Assembly: GCA_002452745.1 (NCBI GenBank) | Contig: DKFC01000075.1 | Location: forward strand, 4,537 to 32,540 | From: Firmicutes bacterium UBA6806 | GTDB taxonomy: Bacteria > Bacillota > Clostridia > Peptostreptococcales > Acidaminobacteraceae | DNA length: 28,004 bases | Reading direction: 5' to 3' | Shown: in pieces, positions 15,463 to 23,822 of the stretch | Position numbering within the stretch: position 1 is the first letter of the stretch | Layout of the letters: every line of letters begins with the position of its first letter | Translations under genes and position numbers: made by a program | Notes under the pieces: model-generated | The model's input: only the letters and a program-made list of their open reading frames with translations | Told to the model about the DNA's origin: nothing | Database searches by the model: none

Positions 15463-17018
15463 TACTTGTCCCCTCCTAGCATCATTGGAATAAATGGATT
15501 GAAGTAGTTTCCACCCTTTTGAGTAACGCCATCAAGGCCTTTACCGCCATCCATTTTACGAGTTACATCAGCAAATTTTCCCTGTTCAATCGTACTCATG
15601 ATGCCGATTTTTTCAATATCTTTCAGCATGTCTGCTGCTTCTTTGAGAACGCCTTGAGCTCTTTTTTGGATCATACCGTCTTTTTTGAACTCGATTTCAT
15701 CGCCAATATGTCTCATATTTTTGAAGATATATTTTGCGTTTTCAATGGAGAGGGCACGGTCTTGAAGCAATGGTGTATGGATTGCTTCAGTCAACATTCC
15801 CAGCAATTGGATGCCTTGACCTGTCATGATAGAAACGGTGTTGAAAAGGGCATCTTGAACATGACCTTTAAAGATGTTTCCGTTCATGTACTTAGTAGGA
15901 GGCATATATTTAAGAGGGGCTTTAGGGAATATTTCGCGCGCCATTTGTGCTTGTGAGAGCTCTAATAAGAAACCGTCTTCTGTATCAGGATTCATTTCAA
16001 ACGCGTGTCCTAATCCCATTTGCTCCTCTGGCAATCCAGCTAATAAAGCGAATTGCTCATTTATGAATTGAGATGCCAAAACAGTATGGGCTTCTTCAAT
16101 TGCATCTGATGTTGTCAAATAATTATCTTCACCTGTATTGATAATTATGCCTGCAAAGCCGTTGATGACCCTTGAGAAATATTGGTCAACCAATGTTCTT
16201 TGCATATTGATATCACGGAACAAGATACCATAGAGGGCATCGTTCAGCATGACATCCAGTCTTTCCACAGCACCCATTGCTGCAATTTCAGGCATACAAA
16301 GTCCAGAACAGTAGTTACAAAGTCTGATATATCTACCAACTTCTTCTCCCACTTCATCAAGTGCTTTACGCATGATTCTGAAGTTTTCCTGAGTTGCATA
16401 AGTGCCGCCGAAACCTTCTGTTGTTGGGCCATATGGCACGTAGTCCAAAAGGCTTTGTGCGGTTGTTCTGATAACTGCGATAACATCTGCGCCTTGTCTT
16501 GCAGCTGCTTGAGCTTGAAGAACGTCTTCGTAGATGTTGCCAGTTGCAACAATAACATATAAATAAGGTCTAGGACCTTCGCCTAATGTGGTTAAATATT
16601 CATTTCTCTTTTCTCGGTTGCCTCTGATTCTATCAACTGTATTCTTTGCAGTTTCGTTGACAGCCGCTTGAATTTTAGCGAGGTCTTGGATCTCAACTTT
16701 TGTCAGATCAAGTTCCTCTTTTGAAACCAATTCAGCGATTTCTTGAGGTGATTTAGAAAGTGCCACCATTGCATTTCCAATCCAGAATGAAGCGCCTTCA
16801 GAAAGTCCGCCACCATGTTTGATGTTATCAATCACTACGTTTGGAAGTGGTCTTTCCAGATCGTCAATTCCGTCAATACCGAGAAGCCTAACAACTGTTC
16901 TCTCAACAGCAACCGTTGTATGGCGTTCGATAAATTTCTGTGTATCTTCGGCGATTATTCTCGCTGATTTTCTAGCGCTTTCAACAACGCTGAAATCAAG
17001 ATTTAATTTACTCACCAT
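15462..17018 (-). CDS. kamD: Lysine 5,6-aminomutase alpha subunit
   Basis: Large subunit (518 residues, the family's usual length) holding the TIM barrel in which the radical reaction on PLP-bound lysine takes place. It is recognised by overall similarity: N-terminal LNLDFSVVESARKSARIIAE, the region YVIVATGNIYEDVLQAQAAA, LCNYCSGLCMPEIAAMGAVE and C-terminal GKGLDGVTQKGGNYFNPFIP. Its ATG lies inside the end of kamC (11-base overlap) with AGGAGGATCAA directly upstream. Its stop overlaps the kamE start. Confidence 0.96.
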   Translation of the reverse strand: MVSKLNLDFSVVESARKSARIIAEDTQKFIERHTTVAVERTVVRLLGIDGIDDLERPLPNVVIDNIKHGGGLSEGASFWIGNAMVALSKSPQEIAELVSKEELDLTKVEIQDLAKIQAAVNETAKNTVDRIRGNREKRNEYLTTLGEGPRPYLYVIVATGNIYEDVLQAQAAARQGADVIAVIRTTAQSLLDYVPYGPTTEGFGGTYATQENFRIMRKALDEVGEEVGRYIRLCNYCSGLCMPEIAAMGAVERLDVMLNDALYGILFRDINMQRTLVDQYFSRVINGFAGIIINTGEDNYLTTSDAIEEAHTVLASQFINEQFALLAGLPEEQMGLGHAFEMNPDTEDGFLLELSQAQMAREIFPKAPLKYMPPTKYMNGNIFKGHVQDALFNTVSIMTGQGIQLLGMLTEAIHTPLLQDRALSIENAKYIFKNMRHIGDEIEFKKDGMIQKRAQGVLKEAADMLKDIEKIGIMSTIEQGKFADVTRKMDGGKGLDGVTQKGGNYFNPFIPMMLGGDK

Positions 17019-18621
17019 TTGATCCTCCTAATAGTTCTTTTGCTTTGTTTATAATAGCCGCATCAAGTCCCATGAATTCCGATATTCTAATTGCATCCTT
17101 TGGAATCTCAGTTATGCTACTCACTTTTGAAAGCCTGTAGTCCATGAGTTCGTGCAACAACATCATGCCCTTTTCTCCGCTCAGATTTTCAAAATCGACT
17201 CCTGAAAGTCCCAAAACTTGATAGTGGTCAACGCCTTCTATCAGCGTCAAACCGTCATAATGCGTGGTGATGACGGTGACAAAATCGCTTTGAGTCAAGT
17301 GGTCGATCAACGCATGAGAAATTGCATATCCCTCCATTGGATTGGTTCCCCTTGCCAGTTCATCAATTAAAATAAAGCCCTTCATGTTCACGTGCTTTAG
17401 TACTTTTCCAATTTTATGGATTTCTCCACCAAAGGTGCTCAGTCCCATGTCAATCGACTGGGAATCCCCCACCGATATAAACATGAAATCAAAGAGCCCC
17501 ACATCTGCCGACTTACACGGAACAAATATGCCATAATGAGCCATGGCCACAATCAGGCCAATCATCTTCAGCGACACGGTCTTCCCACCCATGTTCGCAC
17601 CAGTGATAAGCGTCACCTTTGAATTTATATCCACATCAACCGGTGTATAAGCCTTCTTTTCAACCGACAGCCTGTGTGCTACTTTTAAATGTCTGCCTGC
17701 TTTAATGAGAATATGTCCATTGAGGTTAATCTTTGGTCTGACGCAGTCAAATCCTCTGGAAAAATTGGCTCTTGCAATCAAATAATCTGTTTTTCCAATT
17801 TTTCTTGAGTTTTCAATCATGACATTTAAGTGTTCTCTGAGTTTTAAAGAGAGTTCAGTCCTCACACGATACTCTTCCTCTTCTTCCAAAGTGGTTAACC
17901 TCTCAACCTCTTCAAGAACATCTGTACTCTGCTCAACTCTGTAGATAATCATCGTCGGCATTTCTGACTGATAGGCTAGCGCATCACATGATTTTGCAAA
18001 TTCAACTTGTTCAGCATTCGTCTTTGAGACGTGAACTTCTCCATTTGCTCTTATTTTAAGTGACTTCTCATTGAGCATCTCCTGTACAGATGCCTTGTGA
18101 GTTGCCAGTTTAGCTTTTAGTCTATCCATCTGCCTGCGAATTTCTCTGAGCGACTCTGAATAGGCATTGTAAATATAAAAACTCTGTGTCCCCGTCTTTT
18201 CAGGGTCTAGCAGTTCCACAACCTGGAGAACGGGCTTAAGTCCATATCTCAAACCGTTTTCATTCCATCGAATCCGTTCCATTACCCCCATGGCTTGCCT
18301 CATTAGCATCGCCATTACTTTGAACTCAAACAGTTCCGTTACAGAAAGTGTCTCTTCTGCCTCCAGTCGTTCATAGGTACTGCCAAGCTGTTTCATATTC
18401 TTATAGACGCTCTTCAGTTCCAAGAACTCATATCGCTTGTCATTCAAGAGTTTAATAACCTTTTCGAGATCTTCGAATTCTCGTTCCAGCGCCTCTATCT
18501 CCTGCCTCTTAACTGGAGAAGCATTGCGCTTTTCGATCTCCCCATAGGGTGTATCCACTTGAATTCTGTCAAAAACAAAATCTAAATCCAGCTCTTTGAA
18601 TTGCATTTCGTCTAAAAACAT
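17008..18621 (-). CDS. kamC: KamC, MutS-related ATPase of the lysine 5,6-aminomutase operon
   Basis: This 537-residue protein has a MutS-type ABC ATPase at the C-terminal half: Walker A GANMGGKT (341-348), the segment MGLSTFGGEIHKI (392-404, signature-like), Walker B GFILIDELARGTNP (415-428) and the switch TTHYDG (452-457). The N-terminal half is helical and coiled-coil-rich (lever-like, residues ~40-270) with no mismatch-recognition domain, so a DNA repair role is unlikely. It is a known constant partner of kamDE in lysine-fermenting bacteria, and a role in re-activating the B12 enzyme together with KamB is the leading idea; nothing in this sequence proves it. AAGGAGCTGGGC precedes the ATG. 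Confidence 0.9.
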   Translation of the reverse strand: MFLDEMQFKELDLDFVFDRIQVDTPYGEIEKRNASPVKRQEIEALEREFEDLEKVIKLLNDKRYEFLELKSVYKNMKQLGSTYERLEAEETLSVTELFEFKVMAMLMRQAMGVMERIRWNENGLRYGLKPVLQVVELLDPEKTGTQSFYIYNAYSESLREIRRQMDRLKAKLATHKASVQEMLNEKSLKIRANGEVHVSKTNAEQVEFAKSCDALAYQSEMPTMIIYRVEQSTDVLEEVERLTTLEEEEEYRVRTELSLKLREHLNVMIENSRKIGKTDYLIARANFSRGFDCVRPKINLNGHILIKAGRHLKVAHRLSVEKKAYTPVDVDINSKVTLITGANMGGKTVSLKMIGLIVAMAHYGIFVPCKSADVGLFDFMFISVGDSQSIDMGLSTFGGEIHKIGKVLKHVNMKGFILIDELARGTNPMEGYAISHALIDHLTQSDFVTVITTHYDGLTLIEGVDHYQVLGLSGVDFENLSGEKGMMLLHELMDYRLSKVSSITEIPKDAIRISEFMGLDAAIINKAKELLGGSNGE

Positions 18622-18632
18622 GCCCAGCTCCT

Positions 18633-19658
18633 TTAAAGTGTCATTACATCTACCACAATTAAATCCTTCAACAGTTCAGACAGCCTCCCTCTAAAGCTCT
18701 CAGAATCGTAAAAATAGCCTGCTGGCGCATAAGGATTTACCGTCAAAGCCATCAAGTTGATTTCATACCTGACACAGATTTTGATGCCAATGCGCATGAA
18801 GTAATTCCAGTCGCGGTTTTCTATGAATATCTTCGTGGCATCTCCCACCACAAATGTAATCGCTCTGGCATATGGTGAAGATTCCAAGATGTCCTTAAGT
18901 GTCTTTGTGACGAGCGCCCCTTTGATAAAGACATATCGGCTGTGTTCATCTAAGTGCTCACTGATTATACGTCCGGACATCAGTGCGGTCTTAACTGCCT
19001 TTAGATGTGTTGTCTCTCCAAATTCGTCCACGATGCAGATGCTCATGGTCGCCTCTTCTTCATCCCACCTGCGAATCAGCATCTCATCCTTAAGTCCATC
19101 AATTTTAAATAAATTTGCCCGGTGTACCGTTTGGTCTATCGTCTTATTCATGTCACGACTGAGAACTGCCCCTGTTGAAAGGATGCATGCATCTGTAATA
19201 GCTGGTGATGCAGATGACGCTCTATCCAGTGCGCCATCCACCAGCACCCGCTTCGCTCCCAGCTCGAGCATTCTCTCTGATACGCTTCTCACTGCTGTAT
19301 TCGTCGTAGGGCCACCCAATTGAACATAACCATCTGAAATTGCCCGACCGATGATGATTTTGCCCATGGATGTCTCATAAGAAGTTACTTCAACAATTTC
19401 CATTTTGGCCTCTGATAAGTTGAACAGCATCTCTGCTGTGGCAATTAAAGTGCCTTCGGTGATGAAAATCATTGGTTTTTCCGTTCGAGTTACGATATCC
19501 TGACGCTCGCCATCTCTCCCTATAGACGTGAGCCCAAGTCGTATTTGCTTTTCACTCGCCAAATCTATCAGATAATTGAGTGTAACTGTCTTACCAGCAT
19601 TTTTTGCCATGCCGACAATTGAAAGGATTTTATATTCATTTTCAAACAGTCTTTGCAT
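18633..19658 (-). CDS. kamB: KamB, P-loop protein of the lysine 5,6-aminomutase operon
   Basis: 341 residues with an N-terminal P-loop GMAKNAGKT (16-24), a SIMIBI-like nucleotide-binding start, then TSIGRDGERQD as a possible switch. Residues ~105-165 (GGPTTNTAVRSVSERMLELGAKRVLVDGALDR) also look conserved. There is no membrane segment. It lies between kamA and kamC in the order known from Clostridium sticklandii and Fusobacterium. Function is unproven; with KamC it is a candidate chaperone for the B12 aminomutase (inference). GGAGGACCACC fixes the start. Confidence 0.88.
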   Translation of the reverse strand: MQRLFENEYKILSIVGMAKNAGKTVTLNYLIDLASEKQIRLGLTSIGRDGERQDIVTRTEKPMIFITEGTLIATAEMLFNLSEAKMEIVEVTSYETSMGKIIIGRAISDGYVQLGGPTTNTAVRSVSERMLELGAKRVLVDGALDRASSASPAITDACILSTGAVLSRDMNKTIDQTVHRANLFKIDGLKDEMLIRRWDEEEATMSICIVDEFGETTHLKAVKTALMSGRIISEHLDEHSRYVFIKGALVTKTLKDILESSPYARAITFVVGDATKIFIENRDWNYFMRIGIKICVRYEINLMALTVNPYAPAGYFYDSESFRGRLSELLKDLIVVDVMTL

Positions 19659-19703
19659 GGTGGTCCTCCGATGTCATTCCTTGTATTTGTTCACAACTTT
19701 TGA

Positions 19704-20960
19704 TTATTCGTGATGTGTTCTTTTGCTTCTTTCAAGTTCTTTTAGTTCAATTGAAACACGGTTTCCTTGTAAAAGACCGCCAACACCAAACATCTTGTGG
19801 TTCTTTTGTTCTTCTGTTTCGTATGCGCCTTCTCTTTGAAGATCATATGGAGCAGGTTGTGCATAAGTTGTGATAACGCCTTCATAGTTTCTAAGGATAA
19901 CTCTTTCAGGTGATTGAGAAATCATATATTGAGGCATTACTGGAATTTTTCCACCGCCGCCTGGAGCATCAACAACGAAAGTAGGCACACAGTATCCTGA
20001 AGTATGGCCTCTAAGACCTTCGATGATTTCGATACCCTTAGCAACTGGTGTTCTAAAGTGTTCGATACCCATTGAAAGGTCACATTGATAAATGTAGTAA
20101 GGTCTTACACGCATCATAACCAAATCATGAACTAAATCTCTCATGATGTGAACGCTGTCGTTGATGCCTCTTAAAAGAACAGATTGATTTCCAAGTGGAA
20201 TCCCTGCGTCTGCCATTAAAGCACATGCTTTTTTAGCTTCTGGTGTAATTTCTTTTGAATGGTTGAAGTGTGTATTTAACCAAACTGGATGATATTTTTT
20301 AAGCATGTTTACAAGCTCAGGTGTAATTCTTTGAGGACAAACAACTGGTGTTCTCGAACCGATTCTGATGATTTCAACATGTGGAATTGCTCTGAGTTTG
20401 CTGATGATGTACTCGAGTTTTTCATCAGAAACTAAAAGCGCGTCTCCGCCTGATAAAAGTACGTCTCTAATAACAGGTGTGTTTTTGATATATTCGATTG
20501 CTGCATCAATTCTCTCAGTTGCAACCGCACCATCATTGTGACCTGCAAAACGTCTTCTTGTACAGTGACGGCAGTACATTGAGCACATATCTGTAACGAG
20601 GAGTAAACATCTGTCTGGATATCTATGAGTTAAGCCAGGAACTGGTGAGTCACCATCTTCGTGAAGTGGGTCATCCATATCAGCAGAACATTTATGCGTT
20701 TCATAAATTGTAGGAACTGCTTGCATTCTCACTGGGCATTTAGGATCATCTTTGTCCATTAAAAGTGCATAGTAAGGTGTGATACCCATTCTTAAAAGAG
20801 CCAATACTTCTTTAACGCCATTTTCTTCATCTGTTGTTAAATTAACCACTTGTTTAAGCGCTTCTAAAGTTGTGATTCTGTTTCTAACTTGCCACTCCCA
20901 TGAATCCCATTCTTCTTGAGTGACGTTTTTCCACATTTCGATTTCTTTGTAATTTCTCAT
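19704..20960 (-). CDS. kamA: L-lysine 2,3-aminomutase (radical SAM, PLP)
   Basis: Converts L-lysine to L-beta-lysine, the first step of anaerobic lysine fermentation. The 418 residues carry the radical SAM cluster motif CSMYCRHC (Cys126, Cys130, Cys133), GGDALLVSD in the SAM/PLP region and the PLP-lysine motif PGGGGKIPVMPQY (Lys near 337). The length agrees with the Clostridium subterminale enzyme (416), and the conserved zinc-type cysteines appear to be present (C91-region and C-terminal half). Its ribosome binding site is AAGGGGTGTTAATAAC just before the ATG, the stretch that can pair with the candidate sRNA. The 72-base gap from kdd shows no promoter. Confidence 0.97.
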   Translation of the reverse strand: MRNYKEIEMWKNVTQEEWDSWEWQVRNRITTLEALKQVVNLTTDEENGVKEVLALLRMGITPYYALLMDKDDPKCPVRMQAVPTIYETHKCSADMDDPLHEDGDSPVPGLTHRYPDRCLLLVTDMCSMYCRHCTRRRFAGHNDGAVATERIDAAIEYIKNTPVIRDVLLSGGDALLVSDEKLEYIISKLRAIPHVEIIRIGSRTPVVCPQRITPELVNMLKKYHPVWLNTHFNHSKEITPEAKKACALMADAGIPLGNQSVLLRGINDSVHIMRDLVHDLVMMRVRPYYIYQCDLSMGIEHFRTPVAKGIEIIEGLRGHTSGYCVPTFVVDAPGGGGKIPVMPQYMISQSPERVILRNYEGVITTYAQPAPYDLQREGAYETEEQKNHKMFGVGGLLQGNRVSIELKELERSKRTHHE

Positions 20961-21032
20961 GTTATTAACACCCCTTGAAATTTATTTGATTAAATCTTAA
21001 ATAAATACCTCTCGATTTTACCTAACCTTTAA

Positions 21033-22070
21033 TTATGCATATAAATCTTCGTAGATTTTTCTGAGTTCAGCACTTTCTCTCATGATTTGAAGTGTAATTT
21101 CTGCATGGCCTTTTGTATAACCGTTACCAACGATCATTTGAACGTCTTTACCTACGCCTTCTGCTCCAAGAGCAGCTTTTGTAAAGCTAGTTGCCATACT
21201 GAAGAAGTAAACAAGTCCATCGTCTTTAGTTGCCAAGATAGAAGCCATTTCTGTATTTGGAACGTTTACGCAGTTGATGACGATATCACACATTTTACCG
21301 TCAGTAACGTCTTCGATTTTTCTCAGAACTTCCACTGCATCTGTTGCATCAGCTGTAACATAGTGGTCTGCAAGGTTAGCACCCATAACTCTGTCTTTAG
21401 CACTGTCTGAATGTTGGAGACAGATAACTTTACCAGTTACGCCAGCACGTTTTTTTGCTTCATATAAGCAGAGCATTCCAGATTTACCAGCACCGCCAAT
21501 AACGAGTACGGTATCACCAGGTTTAACGAGTTTTGCAGTTTGAGCTGGTGCACCAGCAACGTCTAATACTGAAAGTGCCAAGTTTTCTGGTATATCTGAA
21601 GGAATTTTAGCATAGATGCCGCTTTCAAATAAAATTGCTTTTCCCTTGATGTCTACTTGGTCAATATTTTTTCTAATTTCTTTGATTTCTTCAATAACAA
21701 GTGGTGTTAAAGACAGTGAAACCAATGTTGCGATTTTATCGCCCACTTTAAGATCTGTTTTACCCTCTAAAGCAGGTCCAATTTTTTCAACTGTTCCGAT
21801 AAGCATTCCGCCCGATCCAGTTACAGGATTTTTATGTTTTCCGAATTCCTTGACTATTCCCAAGATGATTTCTTTAATTTTTGATTCTTCTCCACCAGCT
21901 TGTTCTTTGATTTGAGTAAAAGAAGCTGAGTCAATATTAAGTGTTTGTACATCAATTAAAACTTCGTTGTCGTAGATTTCCATATCATTTGAAATCACTT
22001 TAGCTGGTTGAGGTAATATTCCCTTTGGTTCAATTACTCTGTGTGTACCGAATTTGCATCCTTTTTTCAT
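21033..22070 (-). CDS. kdd: L-erythro-3,5-diaminohexanoate dehydrogenase
   Basis: Oxidises 3,5-diaminohexanoate to 3-keto-5-aminohexanoate with NAD(P), the step after KamDE. The 345-residue protein begins MKKGCKFGTHRVIEPKGILP, as the known Kdd proteins do. It has a medium-chain dehydrogenase-like Rossmann fold with VLVIGGAGKSGMLCLYEAKK (~residues 165-185). The zinc-ligand pattern of alcohol dehydrogenases is not seen. GGGAGG 8 bases before ATG 22070 fixes the start; the ATG at 22094 would place this site inside the coding region. It is the first gene of the operon, ~40 bases after the predicted sigma-54 start. Confidence 0.95.
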   Translation of the reverse strand: MKKGCKFGTHRVIEPKGILPQPAKVISNDMEIYDNEVLIDVQTLNIDSASFTQIKEQAGGEESKIKEIILGIVKEFGKHKNPVTGSGGMLIGTVEKIGPALEGKTDLKVGDKIATLVSLSLTPLVIEEIKEIRKNIDQVDIKGKAILFESGIYAKIPSDIPENLALSVLDVAGAPAQTAKLVKPGDTVLVIGGAGKSGMLCLYEAKKRAGVTGKVICLQHSDSAKDRVMGANLADHYVTADATDAVEVLRKIEDVTDGKMCDIVINCVNVPNTEMASILATKDDGLVYFFSMATSFTKAALGAEGVGKDVQMIVGNGYTKGHAEITLQIMRESAELRKIYEDLYA

Positions 22071-22119
22071 CTCTGAAACCTCCCATAAAAACACGTTGTT
22101 TTGTTCGCTTTATATAATC

Positions 22120-22134
22120 GCAAGAGTTATGCCA
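22120..22134 (-). promoter_or_regulatory. Sigma-54 (-24/-12) promoter of the lysine fermentation operon
   Basis: The minus strand reads TGGCAT-AACTC-TTGC followed by G, a near-perfect -24/-12 element with conserved GG and GC at correct spacing. Transcription should start near 22109. The activator gene lies immediately upstream on the same strand, ending at 22327. Confidence 0.85.
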
Positions 22135-22181
22135 AAGTGTTAAAGAATTATCAAAATACAGGTCTCTCAAATTATATTTTC

Positions 22182-22205
22182 TATTGAAATGTTTAAATTT
22201 CAATA
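22182..22205. promoter_or_regulatory. Inverted repeat, candidate enhancer site for the lysine operon activator
   Basis: TATTGAAAT-GTTTAA-ATTTCAATA is a perfect inverted repeat with 9-bp arms. Its centre lies about 60 bases upstream of -24 (about -85 from the predicted start), the normal distance for a sigma-54 activator dimer site. There is no coding frame here. Binding is inferred from position and symmetry. Confidence 0.55.
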
Positions 22206-22302
22206 CTTTAAAATATTTAAGCCCTCATCAAATATCCCCATGACATCTCATCTTTTATAGTCACCCGTCCCGAAATTATGTGAAAACTCTGTTCAATCAA
22301 AG

Positions 22303-22328
22303 AAAAAACCGCCCAAATTTGGGCGGTT
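22303..22328 (-). terminator. Rho-independent terminator of the lysine operon activator gene
   Basis: The perfect 8-bp stem AACCGCCC-AAATTT-GGGCGGTT overlaps the activator stop codon (22327-22329) and is followed by TTTTTTC on the minus strand. It insulates the lysine operon from activator transcription. Confidence 0.93.
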
Positions 22329-23763
22329 ATTCATCTGATTCCGGTTCTAGATGATACTTTTTTAGTTTATATTGAAGGGTCTGCCTTGGTATCTTCAATT
22401 GTCTTGCCGTTTTAGTGACGTTGCCGCGATGCCTTAAAAGAGCATTCTCTATCACGCGCCGCTCTGTCATTTCCAGTATTTCATTTAAATTATCTATCCC
22501 CTCAAACCCTATGCAAAAGCCGATTTGATCTTTTTCAGGCTCTATACTGTCGTAAAATCGCCTGAGGTTTGGCGGCAAGTCTATAATGCCAATCTCAGGG
22601 GTTTCAACGAAGTTGATTGCCCCTTCTATAACATGCTCCAGTTCTCTGACATTGCCTCCCCAGTCGTATCGCATAAACAGGGCATCCACTTCCTTGGAAA
22701 CACCCTGCACATTTCGATATAATTTGTTGTTGTATTTGCTGATAAAGTACTTTGTGAGAAGCGGTATATCTTCGCGTCTATCGCTGAGTTTGGGAATCCA
22801 AAGCGTCACTGTGTTGAGCCTGTAATAAAGGTCGCGCCTGATAAGCCCCTGCTCTAGCGCCAGATTCGGTTCAATATTGCAGGCGGCGATGATTCGCACA
22901 TCTACATAACGCTCTTTTGAGTCTCCAATCCGTCTGAGTTTCCCATCTTGAAGCACTCGAAGCAGCTTCGCTTGAAGCTCCACAGGCATGGAGTTTATTT
23001 CATCAAGAAAGAGCGTTCCACCATCTGCCAGCTCAAAGAGCCCCTGTCTGTCCACAGCTCCTGTAAATCCACCTTTTGTGGTTCCAAACAAAATACCTTC
23101 CAAAAGTGCATTGGGAAGGGCCGCACAGTTCTGTGCAATAAACGGCTTGTTTCTACGCTTACTGCTGTTGTGAATGGCCTGAGTTAGAAGTTCCTTTCCC
23201 GTACCCGTCTCACCGTAGACCAAAACGGGAATATCTGTTCTGGCCGCTTTCATTGCAATTGTCTTCATCCTGTTGAATTCAGCGTTGTCTGTTATGATAT
23301 CTTCAAAGTTATAATAGCTTTTTTTCACCTTGGAAGGCCTTAGTCCGCCGACGTTTTCCTGCACCTGGCTTTGAAGATCGAGGTACCGCTCTGAAAGCTC
23401 CTTATACTCCGTAATGTTCTTTGAAATTTCGATTGCCCCTTGAATTTCGCCCTTTTCCAGAATCGGAAGTGTTGAATTCACTGTAGTGACATCTTTTCCC
23501 TTATAAGTTCTATACGTCTGATCCTTATTGAGAATCGGCTCTTTTGACTCGATGACGTGCAGCAGTGTGGATTCCTCTTGAAGCAGTGAAGGATAGACTT
23601 CTGTAATATGCTTGCCAATTGACTCTGAAATATTGATATCATCCTGCATGGCGGCCTGTCTGTTGCAATAGACTAAGACGCCTTCACTGTTGACGATTTG
23701 AATGCCGTCGCTGATGTAATTAAGCAAAAATTTCACCTGTGCTTCTGTTAAAAAAGACCGCAT
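22327..23763 (-). CDS. Sigma-54-dependent activator, probable regulator of lysine fermentation
   Basis: 478 residues: PAS sensor (~8-118, YISDGIQIVNSEGVLVYCNR), short linker, AAA+ domain with Walker A GETGTGKE (184-191), Walker B LFLDEIN (251-257) and arginine-finger region, then a Fis-type HTH (~440-475, GNVTKTARQLKIPRQTLQYK). The layout is that of RocR/BkdR-type regulators of amino acid catabolism. The sigma-54 contact loop reads GGFTGA (231-236) instead of GAFTGA. AAAGGGGGCAAC precedes the ATG. It lies upstream of the kdd sigma-54 promoter, making it the natural activator; the PAS domain may sense lysine or a product (inference). No receiver domain is present. Confidence 0.93.
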   Translation of the reverse strand: MRSFLTEAQVKFLLNYISDGIQIVNSEGVLVYCNRQAAMQDDINISESIGKHITEVYPSLLQEESTLLHVIESKEPILNKDQTYRTYKGKDVTTVNSTLPILEKGEIQGAIEISKNITEYKELSERYLDLQSQVQENVGGLRPSKVKKSYYNFEDIITDNAEFNRMKTIAMKAARTDIPVLVYGETGTGKELLTQAIHNSSKRRNKPFIAQNCAALPNALLEGILFGTTKGGFTGAVDRQGLFELADGGTLFLDEINSMPVELQAKLLRVLQDGKLRRIGDSKERYVDVRIIAACNIEPNLALEQGLIRRDLYYRLNTVTLWIPKLSDRREDIPLLTKYFISKYNNKLYRNVQGVSKEVDALFMRYDWGGNVRELEHVIEGAINFVETPEIGIIDLPPNLRRFYDSIEPEKDQIGFCIGFEGIDNLNEILEMTERRVIENALLRHRGNVTKTARQLKIPRQTLQYKLKKYHLEPESDE

Positions 23764-23777
23764 GTTGCCCCCTTTAT

Positions 23778-23822
23778 AAAAAAACGCCGAAATTTAGGCA
23801 ATAGTGCCCAATTTTAAGCGTT
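23778..23822 (-). terminator. Terminator of the ispE-gntR-DUF1934-GGDEF operon
   Basis: A long imperfect hairpin with outer stem AACGC/GCGTT (23822-23818 and 23787-23783) and inner TTGGGC/GCCTAA is followed by TTTTTTT on the minus strand. It begins at the GGDEF gene stop. The activator gene starts only 15 bases later, so its promoter must lie within or near this stretch or it depends on read-through. Confidence 0.7.

Noticed and set aside
15519..16562. Open frames on the plus strand inside kamD
   Set aside because: They overlap conserved kamD codons and have cysteine/phenylalanine-rich translations typical of antisense shadows.
17008..18621. MutS-type DNA repair protein
   Set aside because: The ATPase is MutS-like, but mismatch-binding domains are absent and the operon is catabolic.
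22071..22094. Upstream ATG of kdd at 22094
   Set aside because: It would put the GGGAGG ribosome binding site inside the gene and adds 8 residues absent from known Kdd starts.
22095..22119. Lysine riboswitch before kdd
   Set aside because: The predicted leader is only ~40 bases, far too short for the lysine aptamer, and no aptamer-like stems are seen upstream.
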